34,723 nucleotides of DNA from an uncultured Gammaproteobacteria bacterium (GTDB lineage: Bacteria; Pseudomonadota; Gammaproteobacteria; GCA-001735895), in NCBI GenBank assembly GCA_947260025.1, contig CAMYON010000018.1:1-34723 (forward strand), given 5' to 3'. Shown piece by piece: positions 15,970 to 23,847 of this stretch. Position numbers and translations under genes: made by a program. Within the stretch, counting starts at the first letter, position 1. Every line of letters starts with the position of its first letter. A model generated the notes under the pieces. The model was given only the letters and a program-made list of their open reading frames with translations, did not search any database and was not told the DNA's origin.

Positions 15970-15994
15970 TTGCCCGGTGGTTCACACCGGGCAA
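15970..15994. repeat. 10-bp perfect hairpin in the suyB-encFtn gap
   Basis: TTGCCCGGTG and CACCGGGCAA flank a 5-nt loop. It is GC-rich and stable but is not followed by a T-run on either strand. It lies 155 bp after the suyB stop codon, so it could be a 3'-end structure of that transcript or part of a non-coding RNA. Confidence 0.5.
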
Positions 15995-16143
15995 TTCCCC
16001 GCAGCAATAAAGCCCAACTATCGATGCCTGACAGGCGCATGCAGTCGTATCGCACGGCAAGGTCAGGCAAAGGCTACGGCATGTCGAGCCGCTATCGGCG
16101 TTTGCATCGATGATTTAAAGTCCAGTCCCTTCCCCGGCAATAC

Positions 16144-16171
16144 TTGTTAAGGGTTTAACTAAGGGTAGAAT
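16144..16171 (+). promoter_or_regulatory. probable promoter of the encapsulated-ferritin-like gene
   Basis: TTGTTA (16144-16149) and TAGAAT (16166-16171) are spaced by 16 bp and lie about 80 bp upstream of the ATG. Each box matches the sigma70 consensus at four or five of six positions. No Fur-box-like AT-rich dyad is evident near it. Confidence 0.5.
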
Positions 16172-16250
16172 ACACAAGGCTTAAAATAACGCCCGCCCGT
16201 TACATGCAGCCGGGCCAATCGACTCACCTATACGCAGCGAGGATAGAATA

Positions 16251-16538
16251 ATGTCAAACGAAGGTTATCACGAACCCGTTAACGAGCTCACGGACGAGAC
16301 CAGGGACATGCATCGAGCAATTACGTCGTTAATGGAAGAGCTCGAAGCGGTCGACTGGTATAACCAGCGCGTCGATGCGTGTAAAGACGACGAACTAAAG
16401 GCAATACTTGCCCACAACCGCGACGAAGAGAAGGAACATGCGGCGATGGTGCTCGAATGGATTCGTCGCAGAGATCCGGCCTTCGATCACGAACTGAAGG
16501 ATTTCCTGTTTACCGATAAGCCTATTGCACACGAGTAG
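16251..16538 (+). CDS. encapsulated ferritin-like (EncFtn) protein without an evident targeting peptide
   Basis: A 95-residue helical protein with AGGA upstream of its ATG. EELEAVDWYNQRVDA and LAHNRDEEKEHAAMVLEW match Rhodospirillum rubrum encapsulated ferritin nearly residue for residue as I recall it. The ferroxidase ligands Glu30, Glu60 and His63, the entry-site Glu29 and Glu32, and Trp36 are all present. EncFtn forms a ring of dimers that oxidises Fe(II) at the dimer interface and normally works inside an encapsulin shell. Here the chain stops shortly after LFTDKPIAHE with no C-terminal encapsulin-localisation peptide, and no encapsulin gene is adjacent; the next gene is a TfoX-N protein. 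It may act free in the cytoplasm, or with a shell encoded elsewhere through a different signal. Confidence 0.88.
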   Translation: MSNEGYHEPVNELTDETRDMHRAITSLMEELEAVDWYNQRVDACKDDELKAILAHNRDEEKEHAAMVLEWIRRRDPAFDHELKDFLFTDKPIAHE

Positions 16539-16643
16539 GCGCAGACCGGTAAATATGCGCCCCCGAGCGGGCAAAACCACAGTAATTAGTGCTCGAAGAC
16601 GGCTTCCGACGCTGATTTCGAGCCTTAAAGGCATCGTATTCGG

Positions 16644-16686
16644 ACTACAATCCGCTATAGAGTAATCCAGGGGGCACTACAATCCG
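16644..16686 (+). repeat. 11-bp direct repeats upstream of the TfoX-N gene
   Basis: ACTACAATCCG occurs at 16644-16654 and again at 16676-16686, 32 bp apart start to start, about three helical turns. A TATAGA box lies between the copies at 16656-16661. The spacing would suit two regulator protomers binding the same DNA face, but no regulator can be named. Confidence 0.4.
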
Positions 16687-16707
16687 GATCGATGCGAGGA
16701 TAGTTGT

Positions 16708-17127
16708 TTGGCGAATACACTCCAGGAACACGCACTGCAGGCAGACGAAACCGACAGCCGCTGGGAAGTCATGTCCCGGCTGTATTACGAGAAACTGACC
16801 AAGCTGTTATCGACGCTGGATATCGGCGACGAGACAGGCGTGGAACTGACCGTAAAGCACTACTTCAACGGCGCGGCCGTCTATGCCAACGGCACCATCT
16901 GTGCCTCCTGGTCACCGGTGGGGCTGGCGTTCAAACTGCCGGCCGACGAAGCCGACGAGTTGATCGCGGGCGGTCAGGCCAAACCGCTCAAGTACTTCGC
17001 CAAACGCCCGATCAAAAAAGGCTACGCGCTGTTCGACAGCCCGGAATCGAAGCGGCAATCGGCGCTTAGAGGCTATTTTCTGAAAGCGGCGCGGCTGGCG
17101 CGTGCATCCCGGACCGAAAAACCGTGA
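16708..17127 (+). CDS. TfoX N-terminal domain protein
   Basis: A 139-residue protein starting at TTG 16708, with GCGAGGA 7 bp upstream; no ATG gives a full domain with a ribosome site. The TfoX_N (PF04993) region runs from about 21 to 118: the helix RLYYEKLTKLLSTLD, the strands VKHYFNGAAVYANG, the LAFKLPADEADELIAG segment and a KPLKYFAKRPIKKGYALF end. The first 20 residues are polar. TfoX_N proteins include the competence regulator TfoX/Sxy and many small proteins of unknown role, and without the C-terminal TfoX domain a competence function should not be assumed. The CvpA gene follows 40 bp later on the same strand. Confidence 0.8.
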   Translation: MANTLQEHALQADETDSRWEVMSRLYYEKLTKLLSTLDIGDETGVELTVKHYFNGAAVYANGTICASWSPVGLAFKLPADEADELIAGGQAKPLKYFAKRPIKKGYALFDSPESKRQSALRGYFLKAARLARASRTEKP

Positions 17128-17167
17128 CTGACGTCGGCGAAAAACGAACCCACCGGACGCAGCGCTA

Positions 17168-18259
17168 ATGGACTGGTCGCTGCTCATCTTCCTGGTCGTC
17201 ATCCTGTTCTTCGCTTACCGCGGATTCAGGAAAGGCCTGCTCAAATCGATTGGCAGAATCCTGAGCGTGGTGGCGGGCTACGTTTGCGCCATTCTTTATA
17301 CCGGGCAGGTTTCCGGCATCATCGAATCCGAGTTTCAACTGCAGGGCATACTTGCCCTGATCGCGGCGTCGATGCTGCTGTTCTTCGGCGCCAGCATCCT
17401 GGTCGGCCTGCTGTTCTGGCTGCTCGAAAAACTGCTGGCGGGAGATGGTAAGGTTTCGACCGCTTCGTCCATCGGTGGCGCGGTAGTTGGCCTCGGAACC
17501 GGGTTGCTACTCGCTATGGTAGTGGTCTGGGCGGTTGCCTTCGTACGTGACGCCCGCCCGCTCGAGAATCCGGACTCCAGCGCGTCCAAAGAACCGAGCA
17601 AGATCGAGACGCTGGCCAACCGGGCTGCCGGTAAGGCGGTGTCTTCGGCCATGTCCCTGGGATCGGCCAGCCCCGAGGTGACGAAAATAAGCGCGGCCCT
17701 GGCCGAGTCGCCGGCAGAGATCGTCCAGCGAGCCCAGCGACTGGCGCAAAGCGAGGATATGTCAGCGCTGCTGAACGATCCGCGCAGCCGGGTGGCGCTG
17801 GATAGCGGCGATCCCGAGGCAGTGCGCAAGCTGCCTGCGTTCCAGAAACTGATCGATAACGCCGACATGCAGGCGCTGGCGAGCGCGACCGGACTGATGG
17901 ATGAAGCCGCCGCCGATAACCAGCCCATGGATGTCGTGCTAGCAACCCAGTTGACCGATATCTGGATCCGCGCGCAACGCGCAAAAAACGATCCACGGGT
18001 GCAGGCGATTCTCGCCGACGCCGAGTTTCAGCAAAGCATTCGCTCTGGCAATCCGCTGGACTTACTGGGGAATGAAAAACTGATCGAAATGGCGAATATT
18101 ATTTTCTCCGACGAAGCCGATCCCGCGAGTGTCGAGCAAGGTACCACCCGCGGCCAGTCGGGTAATGCTCTGCAGCCGGCTGAAAACGTCAAGAAACTGT
18201 ATAAATGGACAGATGACAGCGGGCGGACTTACTATTCCGACGTCAAACCCGATTCCTGA
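17168..18259 (+). CDS. CvpA-family membrane protein with C-terminal DUF4124-like segment
   Basis: A 363-residue protein. Residues 1-130 hold four membrane segments of the CvpA type (WSLLIFLVVILFFAYRG, then IGRILSVVAGYVCAILY, ILALIAASMLLFFGASILV and VGLGTGLLLAMVVVWAVAFV). A long Ala/Asp-rich helical region of about 200 residues follows, which should lie outside the bilayer. The end (KKLYKWTDDSGRTYYSD) is the start-of-domain motif of DUF4124, usually found in periplasmic proteins. CvpA is needed for colicin V secretion and envelope homeostasis in E. coli, but this extended architecture is different. It converges with the TerB-like gene. Confidence 0.8.
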   Translation: MDWSLLIFLVVILFFAYRGFRKGLLKSIGRILSVVAGYVCAILYTGQVSGIIESEFQLQGILALIAASMLLFFGASILVGLLFWLLEKLLAGDGKVSTASSIGGAVVGLGTGLLLAMVVVWAVAFVRDARPLENPDSSASKEPSKIETLANRAAGKAVSSAMSLGSASPEVTKISAALAESPAEIVQRAQRLAQSEDMSALLNDPRSRVALDSGDPEAVRKLPAFQKLIDNADMQALASATGLMDEAAADNQPMDVVLATQLTDIWIRAQRAKNDPRVQAILADAEFQQSIRSGNPLDLLGNEKLIEMANIIFSDEADPASVEQGTTRGQSGNALQPAENVKKLYKWTDDSGRTYYSDVKPDS

Positions 18260-18315
18260 TCGCAGATCCCTATCCTGGTACATAATGAGGTGACCTGAGC
18301 GGCCAGGTTCCCGCC

Positions 18316-18750
18316 CTAAAGGTCCGCGTCGCCCCTGATTTCCCTGACTTCGGGGAACACCTCGTGCAGCGTTTCGAAGAAAAGCTCCAGTTCTTCGCCG
18401 TGCGTGCCGTGCACGTCGACCAGTTGCAGTAATTTGCGCATGAAGGTCATGCGCACCGCCGGATTGCGTTTCAGATAGAAATTGATGGTATGCAAATCGC
18501 CATGCACATCCTCTGTCGATCCTTTCGCGGCGAGGTAGAGATGCTCGACCTGGTCGTCATCGAGATCGAACTCCTGTTTCAGAATCCGCTCGAACTCGTG
18601 CTTTTCCTTGCTGTCGACATGCTGGTCGGCGTTGATCACGTGATAAAGCACCGAGGCCAGCGCGCTGTGCAGGATCTCGTCCTCGCGATGTTCAAAAAGC
18701 TTGCTCTCCTCTTTCAGCGAGTCGAACCAGTGTTTCAGGGAATCAAACAT
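18316..18750 (-). CDS. TerB-like (tellurite resistance B fold) protein
   Basis: A 144-residue all-helical protein with GGAAG before its ATG. The core ALASVLYHVINADQHVDSKEKHEFERIL with its Asp-rich loop, repeated in part as LLQLVDVHGTHGEELELF, is the TerB/TerB_C-like two-fold helical pattern; the acidic loops are possible metal sites. No other ter genes are present, so the protein is better seen as a stand-alone TerB-domain protein than as a tellurite resistance factor. It lies 103 bp downstream of the seven-gene membrane operon, in the same orientation, and may be co-transcribed at low level. Confidence 0.78.
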   Translation of the reverse strand: MFDSLKHWFDSLKEESKLFEHREDEILHSALASVLYHVINADQHVDSKEKHEFERILKQEFDLDDDQVEHLYLAAKGSTEDVHGDLHTINFYLKRNPAVRMTFMRKLLQLVDVHGTHGEELELFFETLHEVFPEVREIRGDADL

Positions 18751-18853
18751 GGTAATTCTTCCATTTTCGGGTTATTCGGGAAAAGTGTCTCACTTGATGT
18801 CGGGGAATTCTATATCTCTGGTCGAAAATCGCCTTTGATTTGCATCAACCCAC

Positions 18854-20179
18854 CTAGAAAATCCCGCTGCGCTTGAGCGCCATGTACTCGTTGATCAGCG
18901 TCGAATGCATGTATGCCGGCGGCGTATCGGCGACGATGATATTGTTGCTGCGCAGCTGCGCGTACATCGCCGCCTGCTCCTGCAGATGGTGGCTGACCCC
19001 GCAGTAGCGCAGCGCATCGTCGATCGTAGCCACTTCCCCCGACAGGGTGTCGGTCAATACCTGCTGGCGCATCGACGCCACCATTACCAGGTGATGCCGC
19101 GACAGCAGCCCGGCGGCACTCGCCAGGTCGTCACGGTCCTGCGGTTCCAGCGACGAAATCAGGATGACCAGCGAGCGCCGTGGCTGGCGCGTCATCAGCT
19201 GCTGCGCGACGTCGAGATAGTCGCTGGTGGCGGGCGAACTGTCGAGGTCGTAAATCCGGTCCAGCAGATGGCTGATCTGGAATCTTCCCTTGATCGGTGC
19301 AACCCAGCGCGACTGGCCGGCAAAACTCAGTAACCCGACGCTGTCTCCCTGGCGCAGCGCAACGAAGGCCGAGATCAGCAAGGCATTGAGCGCATGGTCG
19401 AAATGACTGATCTCTCCGTCACGGGCGCGCATTCGTCTACCGCAATCCAGCAGGAATACCACCTGCTGGTCGCGCTCTTCCTGGTACTCGCGCGATATCG
19501 GCTTCTGGAACCTGGCGGTCGCGCGCCAGTCGACCTGGCGCAGCGAATCGCCGACACGAAAATCGCGTAACTGGTGAAAATCGGTGCCCTCGCCGCGACG
19601 TTGACGCAACTGCAGCCCCAGATCGGTGTAAAGCTGGTCGCTACCAACGAAAGACGAACGAAACAGCGGCTTGTAATTCGGGTAAATCTTCGATTGCTGG
19701 GCTTCGCCGTAGTAATAGTTCTTTTCCCAAAGGCGCCAGCCAGACAGCACGCGGCAACATACCTGGTCGAATTCGGCCAGGCCGCGTCGCAGCGGCGTAA
19801 TCGAGTAGCGCACCCTGGCATGGGCTTCGGGTTCCAGCTCGAGCCTGACCGGCAAGCCCTCCAGCTGCAGCTGTGCCGGCGGAAAATCGGTCAGCCATAA
19901 CTCCAGCTTGCGTGGCTCGTGATTTTCCAGACGAATCTCGACCTGCTGCCGCACGCCGAGCGCGAGATGCGGCTCCAGTGAGCGCGTCGCGACCAGGCGC
20001 GGCCGCCGCAGCGAGAATGCGTCGAGCAGAGCCAGCATCGCGCTCAACGCCAGCCAGCTCCAGAAAACCACCTTGATTTCAAATGCTCGCGGCCATTCCA
20101 GTATCGTCGCGAGCGCGGCCAGCAGGCCTAACAGCAGCCAGACCAGGAGCACCTGCAATGATAACCGGGAGGGTTTCAT
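18854..20179 (-). CDS. DUF58 domain-containing protein
   Basis: A 441-residue protein with two N-terminal membrane helices (about 9-60), a beta-rich middle part and the DUF58 core with the signature FRVGDSLRQVDWRATAR (about 204-220). A von Willebrand-A-like region follows, with VVFLLDCGRRM in place of the usual DxSxS-type metal site and VILISSLEPQDRDDL further on. DUF58 proteins are regular partners of MoxR ATPases and are thought to be their membrane-anchored client or adaptor. It is the last gene of the seven-gene operon, and its start overlaps the moxR stop by 4 bp. Confidence 0.9.
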   Translation of the reverse strand: MKPSRLSLQVLLVWLLLGLLAALATILEWPRAFEIKVVFWSWLALSAMLALLDAFSLRRPRLVATRSLEPHLALGVRQQVEIRLENHEPRKLELWLTDFPPAQLQLEGLPVRLELEPEAHARVRYSITPLRRGLAEFDQVCCRVLSGWRLWEKNYYYGEAQQSKIYPNYKPLFRSSFVGSDQLYTDLGLQLRQRRGEGTDFHQLRDFRVGDSLRQVDWRATARFQKPISREYQEERDQQVVFLLDCGRRMRARDGEISHFDHALNALLISAFVALRQGDSVGLLSFAGQSRWVAPIKGRFQISHLLDRIYDLDSSPATSDYLDVAQQLMTRQPRRSLVILISSLEPQDRDDLASAAGLLSRHHLVMVASMRQQVLTDTLSGEVATIDDALRYCGVSHHLQEQAAMYAQLRSNNIIVADTPPAYMHSTLINEYMALKRSGIF

Positions 20180-21126
20180 GAGCGCGGGGCGTCGACCTTT
20201 TCCAGCAGGTTAGCGAGTACCTGATCGACCCCGAGCCCGTCGATTTCCACCTCGGGTGCAAGTATCACGCGATGGCGCAGCACCGGCAACACCATCGCCT
20301 TGACGTCGTCCGGCGTAATAAAGCCGGCTCCGTTGATCAGGGCCAGCGCCTTGGCACAGCGTAACAGCGCAATGCTGGCGCGCGGTCCCGCGCCGTGGCG
20401 TAACAGCGTGCTGCCACGGGTAGCGCGCACCAGGTCAACCGCGTACGCGGCCACCTTGTCGTCGACTTCGATCGCGGCGCACTGCTGCTGGGCACTCTCG
20501 ACGTCGAGCAGTTGCCGGGTATCCCCCTGGTCACCGCCAAAGGATTGCAGCGCATAGCGGGTGGCGATCAGAACTTCGTCCTGCGCCTGCGGGTAGTCGA
20601 TATTGATCTTGATAATAAACCGATCGAGTTCGGCCTCCGGCAAGGCATAGGTGCCTTCCTGCTCGATCGGGTTTTGCGTGGCCAGCACCATGAACGGTTT
20701 GCCGACCTCCATCGATTTTCCGTCCAGCGTGACCTGCTGCTCCTGCATGACTTCGAGTAGCGCCGCCTGGGTCTTGGCCGGTGCGCGGTTGATTTCGTCG
20801 GCCAGCAGCAGGTTGGTAAATACCGGCCCGTGCTTGAGCACGAATTTGCCTTGCGACATATCGAACATGACGTGCCCGGTAACGTCGCCCGGCATCAGGT
20901 CGGGGGTAAACTGAATACGCTTGAATTTGCCGCCGATACCGGCTGCCAGCGCCTGCACCAGCAAAGTCTTGCCGAGGCCAGGTACGCCCTCGATCAATAC
21001 ATGGCCACCGGCAAGCATTGCGATCAATACCTGGTCGACCACTTGCGACTGCCCGATCAGGCGGCTGTTGATATGCCGACGCAAACTGTCGAGCGCCGCG
21101 GAAGTTGTACTGGTTGAATCATTCAT
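20176..21126 (-). CDS. MoxR-family AAA+ ATPase
   Basis: A 316-residue MoxR ATPase. Walker A is GVPGLGKT (about 49-56), Walker B is LLADEINRAP, sensor 1 lies in ATQNPIEQEGTYALPEAELDRF (split here), and the C-terminal lid contains GASPRASI-like GPRASIALLRCAKALAL. MoxR proteins act as chaperones that activate or remodel VWA-domain partners, in methanol dehydrogenase maturation and in envelope stress. It overlaps DUF4350 and DUF58 genes by 4 bp on either side, so the three are translationally coupled. It should be cytoplasmic, docked to the membrane proteins of the operon. Confidence 0.93.
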   Translation of the reverse strand: MNDSTSTTSAALDSLRRHINSRLIGQSQVVDQVLIAMLAGGHVLIEGVPGLGKTLLVQALAAGIGGKFKRIQFTPDLMPGDVTGHVMFDMSQGKFVLKHGPVFTNLLLADEINRAPAKTQAALLEVMQEQQVTLDGKSMEVGKPFMVLATQNPIEQEGTYALPEAELDRFIIKINIDYPQAQDEVLIATRYALQSFGGDQGDTRQLLDVESAQQQCAAIEVDDKVAAYAVDLVRATRGSTLLRHGAGPRASIALLRCAKALALINGAGFITPDDVKAMVLPVLRHRVILAPEVEIDGLGVDQVLANLLEKVDAPRS

Positions 21127-22370
21127 AGTGATTGCTCGATACGTTTCAATAATCTTACCGTTTGCACGAAAGAAGCCTCGTTAAAATCAGAGTCGTCAAA
21201 GGCGCGCGCTATCGCCGCGGCATTCAGCTCACAGCGATCCGCCAGCAGCTGATACTGCTGTTGCTGATCGGCCTCAGAGAACCCGGCCAGCATCAGGCTG
21301 GCGCGGCGCTGCACCTGTTGACGCAGCGGAGCGATCAGGTACGCCGCGTGCCGGTGATGCCACAGGTAGTGCGAAACCGAAGAAAAAAACTCTCCCAGCG
21401 CGCGCGTGTGCGACAGGTCACGCGGCACCATGCGACCAAAACGATAACCCCTACGCCAGATCCAGAGCATTACCAACAGCCCTGTCGCCAGCAACAGCTC
21501 GCCGGCGTTACGCCGCAGCAGCACCCAGATCGAATCGCCCACAACCGATCTCAGAATCGCGAAATTTCCGTCCTGGGAACTCAGTAACCACAGCAGGTAG
21601 GCGTGGTCGTGGAGGTCTATCTGGTAAGAGGTCCAGACCTGCGGGTCGGAGATGATCGTCAGCAAGCCGCTGCCGACTTCGAACTGCATCATGTGTACGC
21701 CATAATCCGATGCAGACCAGCTAAAAGGGCTGTGCTCGCCAGCGTTGTACTCCGAATCCGCAATGTACGGGTGCAGCAGGATTCGGTCGTTATCGAAGGC
21801 AACTTCGATCTCACCGATATCGTCGCCAAACCTGATCCGGGTCAGCGAACCTTCTTCGTCAGCCAGGGAACTCGCGATTTCCTCTCTCGATTTACCCTGC
21901 CGCAGCTGGCGGTTGTATTCGCGCATGGTTTCGCTGAGCGGCCTGTCGTCACCGCCCTCTTCGTTTTCATAGTCGGCCCAGTCGACTTCTACCTCGAATT
22001 CAGCCAGCAGCAGATCGTCTTCGAAGGTGGTCGAGTTTGCGGCGTAGATGACATTGCCGCCCACGTCCAGCCAGTCCATCACCTGCTCCAGCTGCCGCGG
22101 CGACTGCACCTGGTTGGCGTCGCTGAAGAACAGCGTGCCAACCGCATTCAGCTCGTCGAGTCGCGCCAGGCTATCGACATCGGTAACCTCGACACCGCTG
22201 CGCGTCATGAACTGCTGGGCCGCGAGGTAGGGATTACGCAAGGCCTCGACACTCCAGCTCGACGTTTCGGTTTCCTCGAAAAACTCGATATTGGCATAGA
22301 GCAACCAGCCGATGAGGCCGAGCAACACCAGCGTCAGGGGCAGCTTGACAGAAACGCTAATGCGGCTCAT
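21123..22370 (-). CDS. DUF4350 domain-containing membrane protein
   Basis: A 415-residue protein starting at ATG 22370 (GGGAG upstream); a longer open frame to 22451 has no ribosome site and overlaps the previous gene further. It has an N-terminal membrane helix (LPLTLVLLGLIGWLLY), a large extracytoplasmic DUF4350 region with NPYLAAQQFMTRSGVEV, GTLFFSDANQ and GGNVIYAAN strands, a second helix (AGELLLATGLLVMLWIW) near residue 305, and a cytoplasmic helical tail. DUF4350 genes lie next to MoxR and DUF58 genes in many genomes. It overlaps the DUF4129 gene by 14 bp. The GATase-like fold suggests ligand or partner binding, not catalysis. Confidence 0.82.
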   Translation of the reverse strand: MSRISVSVKLPLTLVLLGLIGWLLYANIEFFEETETSSWSVEALRNPYLAAQQFMTRSGVEVTDVDSLARLDELNAVGTLFFSDANQVQSPRQLEQVMDWLDVGGNVIYAANSTTFEDDLLLAEFEVEVDWADYENEEGGDDRPLSETMREYNRQLRQGKSREEIASSLADEEGSLTRIRFGDDIGEIEVAFDNDRILLHPYIADSEYNAGEHSPFSWSASDYGVHMMQFEVGSGLLTIISDPQVWTSYQIDLHDHAYLLWLLSSQDGNFAILRSVVGDSIWVLLRRNAGELLLATGLLVMLWIWRRGYRFGRMVPRDLSHTRALGEFFSSVSHYLWHHRHAAYLIAPLRQQVQRRASLMLAGFSEADQQQQYQLLADRCELNAAAIARAFDDSDFNEASFVQTVRLLKRIEQSL

Positions 22371-23847
22371 CAGACAACTCCCTGCTCCAGCCATGGCATA
22401 GTTGCTGCACCCGTTCCTTCGCCGGTATCCGGTGACCGTAGGCGAGCTCACGCCAGACCCGAGTCAATTGCCAGAAATAGTCGCTCAGCGATTCGATGCC
22501 ACGCGCTTTCACCAGCGACGCGCATTCCGCTTCGGTATGGCTGGCGCGAAACGCCAACTCGTACTTGTCGATCAGGCGCGACAGCGAGGCGCGGTAAAGC
22601 AGGCCCAGGGCTTCGCGATACGCGTCCTCGCCCCACAGGCGCATCACCTGCGCCGGCACGTCGGGCGGCAGGCTCTGCGGCGTAACATCGAGACCGAACA
22701 GGACCTCGGGTACCGCTGCTTCCGGAGATTTGCCGCCCAGCCGCGCCAACGGTCCGCGGTAGCGCCACAGCAGGTAGCCAGCGCAACCCAGGAACAGCAG
22801 CACCAGCAGCAGCTTGAGCCAGAAAGCGGCGCCACTGAAGTCGGTGGACCACTGGATGTTTTGTTCCCACCACTCGAGAAACTCGATCAACCATTCGGGG
22901 AAGGACTCTTCTTCCACTTCTTCGCTCCAGTCCTTGAAGCGCCATTTTCGTACCACCTTCTCCTGGCCGTAATCCTCGCCCTGCAAGACCTCGGCAATAA
23001 GGTCCGAGGCGCTGCTGCGATCATGCTCGAGCGCGGCCTCGGCGCCGCCCGAAGCAGCAAGGCCGACCAGTCCCGCCAGCAACACCGATGCCAGCAGGCC
23101 TGTCGATCGAGTTACATCGGAACGCTTACGCTGGACCAGGTTACGGAAACTGATCTCGATATCCCAGGCTTCGAGTTCGATTCTGCGATTCAGGTAAAGC
23201 GCGAAGCCGGCCATGCTGTGAAACGGCATCACCAGCGTCATCGCCAGCAGTGCCGACAGGGTGAACATCCATTCGCCAACCAGGGTCAGATCGCCATACC
23301 TGTCGTAAACCTTCAGGTCCAGGGATTCCGGGGTGAAAAAATCGAGCGTCAGGGCGATACCGAAGCAAACCAGCAGCTCGAAGCAGAAGCACACGAACTG
23401 GTTGCCGAGCGCGACGTCGCTGTACTTCCCGTGCAGCACGCGCAGCCGCTGGCGACGCTGGCCGCCCCTGAGTTCTTCCAGCACGGTCACCGGATTATCG
23501 AAGGCACGCTGCATCGAAAAACGGCGCCACAACAACCAGGGCAGAATGTCCTTCACCGGAAAAGACCTGAAGCTTTGCCATACGCCCGCATCCTCGTCGA
23601 ACAGCTTGCGGCTGGCGATAAACAACGGCAGGCGCTCCCAGAAAGGTTTCAGCCACCAGGCGATTGCCAGTGCCCAGAACGGAGATTTCCAGAACAACAG
23701 CAACAATACCGCCGTCAACGGCAGCATTGCCATGACGCCCGCGAGGTATAGCGGCCGAAACCAGGCGCGCGCCATTTGAAAGCCGAGGTCCACCGCCTGC
23801 CAGCCGCTGCGGGTACAGGCATTGACCTGCAGCTTATCGAGATCCAT
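22357..23847 (-). CDS. DUF4129 domain-containing membrane protein
   Basis: A 496-residue multi-pass protein starting at ATG 23847; the open frame extends to 23967 but that part is out of character. Hydrophobic segments occur near residues 35-70, 150-170, 190-215 and 260-280, followed by a long acidic, Trp-rich extracytoplasmic stretch (EEVEEESFPEWLIEFLEWWEQN), another helix (FWLKLLLVLLFLGCAGYLLW), and the C-terminal DUF4129 region with AYREALGLLYRASLSRL and a conserved WRELAYGH end. DUF4129 proteins are part of MoxR/DUF58 clusters and sometimes fused to transglutaminase-like domains, which I do not see here. The start overlaps the SpoIIM gene by 14 bp. Confidence 0.78.
   Translation of the reverse strand: MDLDKLQVNACTRSGWQAVDLGFQMARAWFRPLYLAGVMAMLPLTAVLLLLFWKSPFWALAIAWWLKPFWERLPLFIASRKLFDEDAGVWQSFRSFPVKDILPWLLWRRFSMQRAFDNPVTVLEELRGGQRRQRLRVLHGKYSDVALGNQFVCFCFELLVCFGIALTLDFFTPESLDLKVYDRYGDLTLVGEWMFTLSALLAMTLVMPFHSMAGFALYLNRRIELEAWDIEISFRNLVQRKRSDVTRSTGLLASVLLAGLVGLAASGGAEAALEHDRSSASDLIAEVLQGEDYGQEKVVRKWRFKDWSEEVEEESFPEWLIEFLEWWEQNIQWSTDFSGAAFWLKLLLVLLFLGCAGYLLWRYRGPLARLGGKSPEAAVPEVLFGLDVTPQSLPPDVPAQVMRLWGEDAYREALGLLYRASLSRLIDKYELAFRASHTEAECASLVKARGIESLSDYFWQLTRVWRELAYGHRIPAKERVQQLCHGWSRELSDEPH

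Larger units (their letters stand above)
15816..16250. other. 435-bp intergenic region between suyB and the encapsulated-ferritin gene
   Basis: This is the longest stretch without a convincing gene. A minus-strand open frame (15675-16070) runs from here into the 3' end of suyB but has no family character or ribosome site. The stretch holds the 10-bp hairpin at 15970-15994, a widely spaced inverted pair CGTTTGCT (15831-15838 region) and AGCAAACG (15936-15943), and a sigma70-type promoter near 16144. A small RNA or remnant sequence cannot be excluded. Confidence 0.5.

Noticed and set aside
15675..16070. A 131-codon minus-strand frame at the suyB 3' end and following gap
   Set aside because: It overlaps suyB by about 140 bp, has no ribosome site and no recognisable fold.
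16708..17127. Encapsulin shell gene next to the EncFtn gene
   Set aside because: The neighbour is a 139-residue TfoX-N protein, far too short and without the HK97-like fold.
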